A stretch of DNA of 12,385 nt, taken from contig JANQKO010000342.1 in assembly GCA_028281075.1 (NCBI GenBank), forward strand, positions 1-12,385, written 5' to 3'. Shown here in pieces: positions 6,907 to 12,385 of this stretch. Position numbers and translations under genes: made by a program. Below the pieces are notes generated by a model. That model was not told the origin of the DNA. It worked only from the letters and a program-made list of their open reading frames with translations, and did not search any database. The DNA is from Alphaproteobacteria bacterium (lineage in GTDB: Bacteria; Pseudomonadota; Alphaproteobacteria; GCA-2731375). How positions within the stretch are numbered: the stretch's first letter is position 1; each line of letters begins with the position of its first letter.

Positions 6907-7881
6907 TCAGCCGTTCCTGATCCAGGAGAACAGCCGGCCAACCGTCGCCGCCAGTAGTCTCGAACCGCCCCGATAACCGAACGACCCGAGGTAGCCAACA
7001 AAGACCATCGTCAACCCGACCAACAAAAACGTCGGATCTCGACCCGGAAAGAGCACGAGGTCGGAATGGTAGGTTCTGCCGTCCGCCACCTGCTGGACGC
7101 GGCCAGCCCGAACGCAGTCGTTGAACAGCTCACGCCGCTGCTTGGCCGGAAAACGCGACAGACCGAGGCTAAGGTCGAGCGCGTCGCGGAACCTCTGCGC
7201 GGCCGAACGCTTATCTGCCTTCGGCGGGGATTGATCTGTCACCCATCCGCCAGGCGATTGGGACCATTTAAGAACCGATTGCACGCCACCCTCGCGAATG
7301 CCGTAGAAGTATCGGGACTCACCTTCCGGCACGCCCTGGACAGGACGAATATCCTCATCAATCCTTTTCGAGAGATAAGGCCAATCGTTTGGGTGGACTC
7401 CATAATAGAAATCGCCGTGCAGGCCTGTTCTCCAACTGTCCTTTGCCGCGGCGACACGTTGTTCCAGCTTTTCTCTCCGGGCCGACCACGCGAGATAGGC
7501 TTCGGCACGAACGGCATTCCCGCGCCACTCGACCGACAGGGATCGCGATACCGGGCTTCCAGATGGGCCGGAAGACAAAACTGGCGGCTTCGGCGGGTTC
7601 TCGAGATGGCCCTGGAGTTCCTGCTCCGCCCTTTCAATCAACGCCTGCTCGAATGGGGCCACACATTCGAGATCGATCGACCAATAGCGCTCGACGTTGT
7701 CGCCGCGCTCGGTATTACTGGCTGGCGCCCAGATGAACCGGTCCTCGGTGTAAATGATACGCCGATCGCGATTTTCCCAGCCCCAATGCGCAAGCGATAG
7801 CGCCAGTATCGCGATACCGGCGATAAACACGAGCAGAAAGACCCGTTTGAACGGCGTATCGAGGCGCTTCGGTGCGGTCAT
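6907..7881 (-). CDS. Hypothetical membrane protein with two terminal transmembrane segments
   Basis: Read from the ATG at 7881, this is a 324-residue protein (MTAPKRL...). It has a positively charged N-terminus, a hydrophobic helix at about 13-32, and a hydrophilic region of about 250 residues. A second helix follows at about 284-301, and the tail is basic (YRGGSRLL...SWIRNG). By the positive-inside rule both ends should be cytoplasmic and the central domain periplasmic. That domain has two cysteines (73 and 256) and a Pro/Ser/Gly-rich stretch near 96-112. I do not recognise a family. A start at 7956 is possible but would overlap the upstream gene and add 25 residues before the charged terminus. 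The gene follows its neighbour by 22 bases, so the two are probably co-transcribed. It is less GC-rich than the rest of the window: I count 31 G+C in the 60 bases from 7381. Confidence 0.75.
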   Translation of the reverse strand: MTAPKRLDTPFKRVFLLVFIAGIAILALSLAHWGWENRDRRIIYTEDRFIWAPASNTERGDNVERYWSIDLECVAPFEQALIERAEQELQGHLENPPKPPVLSSGPSGSPVSRSLSVEWRGNAVRAEAYLAWSARREKLEQRVAAAKDSWRTGLHGDFYYGVHPNDWPYLSKRIDEDIRPVQGVPEGESRYFYGIREGGVQSVLKWSQSPGGWVTDQSPPKADKRSAAQRFRDALDLSLGLSRFPAKQRRELFNDCVRAGRVQQVADGRTYHSDLVLFPGRDPTFLLVGLTMVFVGYLGSFGYRGGSRLLAATVGRLFSWIRNG

Positions 7882-7903
7882 GAACGTCCGCCAACAGAGG
7901 TCA

Positions 7904-9007
7904 TCAGCGTAGCAATTGAGTCGACTGCTCGAGCGTCTCGCGCAGGAGATTGGCATCCAGAACGGATGTCCATGTGACGGCGGTGAACGTCAGCGAGCCA
8001 CCCTCGCCCCCCAACTCGACGACCCGGACCGAGATATGCAGTTCGCCATCGGCGACACGCGCAACGCCAGAACCGACGGCCGAGACCCGCCCCCGCCAGT
8101 TGGACAAGACGACGGGGCTGGATAACGCACCCATGGCGGTGACGGTGCGTTCGACCGTGCCGATCGCCGACTCGGCGGGCGTGGCCCACGGGCCGTTGAA
8201 ATCGAGATAGGTCACGGTGACGATGTCGGTCTCGTTCAGACGGCTCGATAGCAAAACTTCCCTCAACAGCCGCCCGTTCGCGGCCGTGTAAGCCGCCTTC
8301 TCCAAAATGAATTCGCCGTCCGACAGGATCGCGACATGCGCCTCCGGGTAGTAGTATTCCCGCACTTCGCTTTGCCAGACAGGGTCGACCAGACGCCGAA
8401 GCCGTGCCGCCGCGGCATCCAGGCGAGGAAGCATCTGATCGACCAATTCATCGGTGACGTACATCGGCCCTTGCGGACTGGTGAAGGGTTTGCCGTCGGC
8501 CGCGGCCTGGATCTTCGCTTCGGCGTTTCGGACGACCCGAAGCACATTTTCGGCATATCCCGGGATGACCGTCTTGATGAGTACCTTCTCCTTCGCCGCG
8601 TCATAACCCGGAGACTTAACAACCCGCCCGGCCGCCAGACTCAGCTTCATACTTGTCCAGGCCTCACGCTGAAACCCGATGCTCTCGGCGATATAGCGGT
8701 CAAAGATGGGAAGAACTTCGTCCCAAACTGCGGGATCTTCGCTTGGCGGCTCCAGCATCAACGACCAGAACTCGGTATGCAGTTCCTCGGTGATGTAACC
8801 GCCGGCGTTCTGCACCGTTCCGACGATTTCCAACTGTCGCGGCGTTGGCACAACAGCCAGGTCGGTCGCACCGACCGACACGTTCACGACGCAGAGGGTG
8901 GCGACAATGATTCCAACCAAGCGGGTGCGCGGCCGCTGGCGCGAACCGGTCGCAGCCGCGCGGCGCGTCGGCTCTGTTCCCGACCCACGGTCCGAACGCA
9001 AGCCCAT
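7904..9007 (-). CDS. Hypothetical exported protein
   Basis: From the ATG at 9007 this is a 367-residue protein. A basic N-terminal region precedes a hydrophobic segment at about 30-47 (LVGIIVATLCVVNVSVGA). This looks like a signal peptide with a cleavage option after VGA, or else an anchor. The mature part begins TDLAVVPTPRQLEIVG and is mostly helix-like in its first half. Its second half has strand-like alternation (for example HISVRVVELGGEGGSLTFTAVTW). I do not recognise the family and see no catalytic motif. The start is uncertain: ATGs at 9061 and 9070 and a TTG at 9121 share the frame, and none has a clear ribosome site. I chose 9007 because it gives the shortest n-region of the ATG starts, about 28 residues. 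The membrane protein at 6907-7881 lies 22 bases downstream. Composition is low in GC, with 33 G+C in the 60 bases from 8641. Confidence 0.72.
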   Translation of the reverse strand: MGLRSDRGSGTEPTRRAAATGSRQRPRTRLVGIIVATLCVVNVSVGATDLAVVPTPRQLEIVGTVQNAGGYITEELHTEFWSLMLEPPSEDPAVWDEVLPIFDRYIAESIGFQREAWTSMKLSLAAGRVVKSPGYDAAKEKVLIKTVIPGYAENVLRVVRNAEAKIQAAADGKPFTSPQGPMYVTDELVDQMLPRLDAAAARLRRLVDPVWQSEVREYYYPEAHVAILSDGEFILEKAAYTAANGRLLREVLLSSRLNETDIVTVTYLDFNGPWATPAESAIGTVERTVTAMGALSSPVVLSNWRGRVSAVGSGVARVADGELHISVRVVELGGEGGSLTFTAVTWTSVLDANLLRETLEQSTQLLR

Positions 9008-9092
9008 TTCGACGGCATGCAGCCAAGATCTGTTCGGTCGCCGCGAGAAAACCAATCGCATCCTCGGCATTTCGAAAAACGGCAGGACAAAT

Positions 9093-9121
9093 AGAATATC
9101 CGGGCCCAATAACCCGTTCAA
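9093..9121 (-). promoter_or_regulatory. Possible sigma-70 promoter for the two-gene hypothetical operon
   Basis: On the - strand, TTGAAC (9121-9116) and TATTCT (9098-9093) are separated by exactly 17 bases. Each hexamer matches the sigma-70 consensus at 4 of 6 positions. The implied transcript would begin near 9086, just upstream of the candidate ATGs. If it is real, the in-frame TTG at 9121 lies in the -35 box and cannot be the start codon. The match is moderate and unproven. Confidence 0.35.
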
Positions 9122-9172
9122 GTCGCAATCCGTCCCCGCGCGGGCAAAACGAGGCGGGTTAGAATCAAACTC

Positions 9173-9934
9173 TTAGCGCCGCCAGAAGCCTTCCTTGTCG
9201 ATCTGGTGCAAGGCGGCGAGCTCGGCTTCGGTCGGCGGCGGGGTGTCGGTGACGTCGGGCATGGATCGCAGGTCCCAGCCGGTGTTCTCGACCACCTCGT
9301 CCACCGTGTGGCCGGGATGGACGGCGGCGAGGTGGAGCTCGTTGGTCGGGCCGTGCGGGCGCAGGATGGCGCGGTCGGTGATGACCACGGCCGGACCGCC
9401 GCCCGGCAGGCCGGCGCGTTCGCGGGCGTCGCCGCCATCGAGATAGCCGGGCGAGGTGATGTAGCCGACACGCTCGACCAGGCGGTGCTTCTGGTGGTTG
9501 ATGATGACGATCAGGCGCTCGGCCATGGCGGCGATGTCGGGCGCGCCGCCCGAGCCCGGCAGCTTGACCGTGGGCGCGTCGGTGTCGCCGATATAGGACG
9601 TGTTGATGTTGCCGAAACGGTCGATCTCGGCGCCGCCGATGAAGCCGGCATGGATGCGGCCGCCGCTCAGCAGGCCCATGATCTGGATCAGGCCGGTGGT
9701 CCAGGCGGCGCCGAGCTGGTTCGGGCCGTCGCACATCGTGTAGAGCATGTCGGCGGCCGGCGCGTAGCGGGCGACGCCGCTTTCAAACAGGCCGACCGCG
9801 TTCGGCGCGTGCGTCAGGCGGGCGACGCCATAGGCGGTGATCGGCAGGCGCATGCCGACGAAGATCCGCTCGCCGTCGGCGATCTCGCGCGCCGCGGCGA
9901 TGATCATCAGTTCCTGGGTCGAATAGTCGGACAT
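9173..9934 (-). CDS. Family I CoA-transferase, beta subunit (glutaconate CoA-transferase GctB / IpdB-like)
   Basis: The 253-residue protein is the second subunit of a heteromeric family I CoA-transferase, which moves CoA between carboxylates in the cytoplasm. The segment GLFESGV (48-54) places Glu51 where the family's catalytic glutamate is expected; it is Glu54 in Acidaminococcus GctB. The conserved GGAEIDRFGNINTSYIG stretch (100-116) and PGSGGAPDIA (126-135) also fit the family. The ATG at 9934 (MSDYSTQELM) gives the family's normal length. A frame extending to 10063 only adds proline-rich residues and overlaps the alpha-subunit gene. It begins 34 bases after the alpha gene's stop, so the two are co-transcribed. 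Related IpdAB proteins are ring-cleaving hydrolases rather than transferases, so the exact reaction and acyl substrate are not fixed. Confidence 0.9.
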   Translation of the reverse strand: MSDYSTQELMIIAAAREIADGERIFVGMRLPITAYGVARLTHAPNAVGLFESGVARYAPAADMLYTMCDGPNQLGAAWTTGLIQIMGLLSGGRIHAGFIGGAEIDRFGNINTSYIGDTDAPTVKLPGSGGAPDIAAMAERLIVIINHQKHRLVERVGYITSPGYLDGGDARERAGLPGGGPAVVITDRAILRPHGPTNELHLAAVHPGHTVDEVVENTGWDLRSMPDVTDTPPPTEAELAALHQIDKEGFWRR

Positions 9935-9968
9935 GGCGGTGCCTATCGTGCTGCGCCGGTCTGGAAGG

Positions 9969-10970
9969 TCAGTCGGTGGCGTAGTTGGCGGGGGCGGACG
10001 GCGCATCGCCGGTGATGCGCAGTTCCTCGAGCTGGCCGCCGAGCTTGGCGCGGTAGGCGGCATGGTCGGCCACGTCGCGCACCCATTCGTCGCACCAGCG
10101 CTCGAAGCCGGCCGGGTCGCGGGTCTCCTTGTGATAGTCGTGGAAGAAGGCGTTGTCGCGCTTCCAGCGGCCGATCAGCATGGAGGGATGGTTCGCCGCC
10201 GGCACGTGGCAGACCGCGTTGACGCCGAAGCCGGGGATCAGCACGCGGCTGGGGTCGGAGGCGATGACCTCGGGCGCAACGATCTCGTCGGCCAGCACGA
10301 TGATCTTCTCGGCCGCGATCGAGGCTTCCTGGGTCAGGCCGGTCGAGCCCCAGATATGCGAGTTGCCGTGACGGTCGGCGCGCTGCACGACGAGGAAGGC
10401 GATGTCGGGCTTCAGCGCCGGCACCAGCGCCACCGGGTCGGGCGTGTCCGAGAACGGGTTCTCGGCCAGCTTGATGCGCGGGTTCGAGCGCACGATGTCG
10501 GAGCCGAGGATCGACTTCACCGGCACGTAGGGCAGGCCGTAGGCGCCGGCGAAGAAGGCCATGCCGATGGTGAAGTTGGAATAGTCATGGATGCGGATCG
10601 GGTGCGGCTGGCCGTGCTCGGCGGCGCGGCGGTAATTGTGGCCCATGCCGCCGGAAACGTTGCCGACCCAGGCGCCGGTGACCTCGGCGACGCAGCCGGC
10701 GCCGATCAGCATATCGGTGGAGATGTCCGAGATCGGCGCGATCATGTTCAGGTCGCGGCGGCCCTGGCGGATCAGCTCGTGCGTCGCCGCGTAGGGAATG
10801 GCGTTCTCCAGCGCCGCGCCGAGCACGATGCTGGCGCCGTCCGGCACGAATTCGGCGATGGCGTCGCCGAGTTCGCAAAGCTTGTCGTCGTTGATGGCGC
10901 GGCCTCCCGGATTGAGCCTGATGTCGTTGTTCCTTGCCCCGGTTTTACCGCCAAGGCGGCCGCGGGCCAA
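9969..10970 (-). CDS. Family I CoA-transferase, alpha subunit (GctA/IpdA-like); start codon uncertain
   Basis: This is the partner of the beta subunit. Coordinates run to the only upstream canonical start (TTG at 10970), giving 333 residues. Family-like sequence begins near residue 27 (NDDKLCELGDAIAEFVPDG) and continues with a glycine-rich CoA-transferase segment (GASIVLGAALENAIP, 45-59). Next come GAWVGNVSGGMGHNYRRA (99-116) and DRHGNSHIWG (199-208). The C-terminal region RWKRDNAFFHDYHKETRD (268-285) is typical of GctA/IpdA proteins. The TTG has no ribosome site, and the first 26 residues look unlike the family. In contrast, GGGAGG (10903-10908) lies seven bases before an in-frame ATC at 10895, and AAGGA lies eight bases before an ATC at 10922. 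The gene follows the amidase stop by 24 bases. Substrate unknown. Confidence 0.88.
   Translation of the reverse strand: MARGRLGGKTGARNNDIRLNPGGRAINDDKLCELGDAIAEFVPDGASIVLGAALENAIPYAATHELIRQGRRDLNMIAPISDISTDMLIGAGCVAEVTGAWVGNVSGGMGHNYRRAAEHGQPHPIRIHDYSNFTIGMAFFAGAYGLPYVPVKSILGSDIVRSNPRIKLAENPFSDTPDPVALVPALKPDIAFLVVQRADRHGNSHIWGSTGLTQEASIAAEKIIVLADEIVAPEVIASDPSRVLIPGFGVNAVCHVPAANHPSMLIGRWKRDNAFFHDYHKETRDPAGFERWCDEWVRDVADHAAYRAKLGGQLEELRITGDAPSAPANYATD
10893..10908 (-). promoter_or_regulatory. Strong ribosome-binding site facing an ATC codon (candidate true start of the alpha subunit)
   Basis: On the - strand, GGGAGG (10908-10903) is followed by seven bases and then ATC at 10895-10893, in frame and exactly where family-like sequence begins (NDDKL). 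This is the best ribosome site near the gene. ATC is a very rare start codon, so it may be a genuine non-canonical start, a mutated ATG or a base-call error. Confidence 0.4.
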
Positions 10971-10994
10971 GGGACCGCGACCGCGCGGCCCGTC

Positions 10995-12385
10995 TCAGCC
11001 GATATGGATGCCGGGCGTGGTGATTTCTTCACCGAGGTCGACGGCCTGGGCGAGGTCGATGTCGGGGCGCCGGAAATGTCCCGGGCGGGCGGCGGCATAG
11101 GCGGCGGCCGCCGACAGGGCCAGGTCCTCGCGCAGGCGCGGGGCCACGAGCTGCAGGCCCGCCGGCAGGCCATCGGCGGTGAGGCCGCAGGGGATGGCGG
11201 CCACCGGCAGCGCCGTCACCGAGAAGGCGTAGCAGGGCAGGAAGACGTCGTAGAACCGCTCGACCGGCCGGCCGCCCACCACCGTCGGCAGCGGCCGGTC
11301 GAGGCGGAAAGCCGGCGCGGTGGCGCTGGGCGCGAGGATGAAATCGTAGCCGGCCATGAACTCGCGCACGCGGTGCCAGTAGAGCGTGCGCAGGCGCTCG
11401 GCCCGGGCGATGGCCCGGACGTCGACATCGAGCGCCGCCGAGACCTGGTTGATCAGCGGCGCCGTCATCACGTCGCGATGCCTGTCGAAACGGTCGGCAT
11501 AGCGGGCGACCATGCCGAAGGCGCGGGTGCCGGCGACGATGTCCGGCAGATCGGCGGTGTCGAAGCAGGCGTCCTCGACGATGGCGCCCAGCCCCTCGAA
11601 GGCCGTCGCCGCGGCGTCGGCGAGCGCGCCGACCGCCGGGTCCAACGGCACCAGGCCGCCGAGGTCGCGGGCATAGGCGATGCGCTTGCCCTTGAGGTCG
11701 GCCGGCGTCGCGGCGGCGGCCGCGTAGTCGGGCACGGGGCCGGGCAGGCTGGCGGGGTCGCGGTCGTCGGGGCCGGCCATGACCGAGAGCATCAGCCCGA
11801 GGTCGCCGATATCGGCGGCCATCGGTCCCTGTACGTGCTGGACCAGCGTGTCCCAGGCGAAGTCGCTGGGCCAGGCCGGCACCCGCCCCGGCGCCGGGCG
11901 CAGGCCGGCGATGCCGTTCAGCGCCGAGGGGATGCGGATCGAGCCGCCAAGGTCGGTGCCGATGCCGAGTGGCGCCATGGCGGCGGCGACCGCGGCGCCG
12001 GTGCCGCCGCTGGAGCCGCCCGCCGTGCAGCGCAGGTCCCAGGGATTGCGGGTGGCGCCGAACAGCTTGTTCGAGGTGTTCACGTCGTGGGCGAATTCCG
12101 GCGTGTTGGTCTTGCCCAGCAGAACGCCGCCGGCGGCGCGCAGGCGCTCGACCGAGACGGCGTCGTCGGCCGGCACGTCGTCGGCGCAGATCAGCGAGCC
12201 GAAGGTCGTGCGCAGGCCTTTCGTCTGGACGATGTCCTTGACCAGGAACGGCACGCCCTCCAACGGCCGGGCCGGTTCGCCGGCGGCGAGCCGCGCATCG
12301 ACGGCGGCCGCGTCGTCCGCTGCCCGCGGGTTCAGGGTGCAGACGGCGTTGACGGCGCCGTTCACGGCCTCGACGCGGGCCAGGA
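10995..12385 (-). CDS. Amidase-signature family amidase (partial, N-terminus outside window)
   Basis: The open frame runs off the right edge; the last in-window codons read LARVEAVNGAVNAV, a typical N-terminal amidase segment, so the GTG at 12365 is internal. Counting from that GTG, the Ser-cisSer-Lys triad is complete. Lys43 lies in LVKDI, cis-Ser118 in AGGSSGG, and nucleophile Ser142 in GTDLGGSIRIPS. The Lys-to-cisSer gap of 75 and the cisSer-to-Ser gap of 24 equal those in fatty-acid amide hydrolase. The C-terminal half has the family's GLPAGLQLVAPRLREDLAL segment. It would hydrolyse a carboxylic amide in the cytoplasm; specificity within this broad family cannot be read here. No GatB or GatC is adjacent, so a tRNA amidotransferase role is unlikely. 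It is the first visible gene of the operon leading into the CoA-transferase subunits, 24 bases upstream of the alpha subunit. Confidence 0.93.
   Translation of the reverse strand, partial: LARVEAVNGAVNAVCTLNPRAADDAAAVDARLAAGEPARPLEGVPFLVKDIVQTKGLRTTFGSLICADDVPADDAVSVERLRAAGGVLLGKTNTPEFAHDVNTSNKLFGATRNPWDLRCTAGGSSGGTGAAVAAAMAPLGIGTDLGGSIRIPSALNGIAGLRPAPGRVPAWPSDFAWDTLVQHVQGPMAADIGDLGLMLSVMAGPDDRDPASLPGPVPDYAAAAATPADLKGKRIAYARDLGGLVPLDPAVGALADAAATAFEGLGAIVEDACFDTADLPDIVAGTRAFGMVARYADRFDRHRDVMTAPLINQVSAALDVDVRAIARAERLRTLYWHRVREFMAGYDFILAPSATAPAFRLDRPLPTVVGGRPVERFYDVFLPCYAFSVTALPVAAIPCGLTADGLPAGLQLVAPRLREDLALSAAAAYAAARPGHFRRPDIDLAQAVDLGEEITTPGIHIG

Noticed and set aside
7066..7800. A 244-codon + strand frame opposite the hypothetical membrane protein
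   Set aside because: The - strand frame is longer and has ordered features: a charged N-terminus, two hydrophobic helices, and operon spacing to its neighbour. The + strand frame shows none of these.
8336..9094. A 252-codon + strand frame opposite the exported orphan protein
   Set aside because: The - strand frame has a signal-like segment and operon spacing. The + frame product is unstructured and Arg/His-rich, as expected of an antisense shadow.
8700..9128. An alternative - strand frame starting at TTG 9128, whose first 50 residues look protein-like
   Set aside because: It degenerates into Arg/Cys-rich sequence within the coding part of the overlapping orphan gene and has no ribosome site. 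The orphan frame with its signal-like segment continues for a further 800 bases.
9935..10063. N-terminal extension of the CoA-transferase beta subunit up to 10063
   Set aside because: The extra 43 residues are Pro/Ser/Arg-rich, overlap the alpha-subunit coding region and do not resemble the family. The ATG at 9934 gives the normal subunit length.

Overview
The window is GC-rich DNA whose codons end mostly in G or C. Its gene families and the style of its dispersed repeats suggest an alphaproteobacterium, most likely a Rhodospirillales-type organism. That placement is inference from composition and gene content; no marker gene is present.

Layout. Positions 1-6240 (+ strand) hold the end of an unrecognised gene followed by a complete oligopeptide/dipeptide-type ABC importer. 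Its genes are a two-domain fused ATPase, a large family 5 periplasmic binding protein, and two permeases. The genes overlap or lie 21-42 bases apart, so they read as one operon. Positions 6241-6906 carry no convincing gene. They hold several dispersed-repeat types packed together: two near-palindromes built on GGGAC(A/T)GTCCC, a purine-rich AAGAC repeat, and a REPIN-like element made of two inverted 30-base REP units plus a third half unit. Positions 6907-9121 (- strand) hold a pair of genes for an exported protein and a two-span membrane protein. I do not recognise either, and their base composition is clearly less GC-rich than the rest. Positions 9173-12385 (- strand) hold an amidase-signature enzyme (cut by the window end) followed by the two subunits of a family I CoA-transferase.

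How they may work together. The importer would bring a peptide-like or oligosaccharide-like solute through the inner membrane at the cost of ATP. The amidase and CoA-transferase are co-directional and tightly spaced. They could form a short catabolic route in which an amide is hydrolysed to a carboxylate that is then activated as its CoA thioester; this is inference. Nothing in the sequence shows that the importer and the amidase/CoA-transferase operon share a substrate. They lie on opposite strands, separated by the repeat cluster and the unusual gene pair.

No clearly new system is evident. The items most worth a second look are the low-GC orphan gene pair, the CoA-transferase A gene whose two best ribosome-binding sites both point at ATC rather than ATG, and the repeat cluster.
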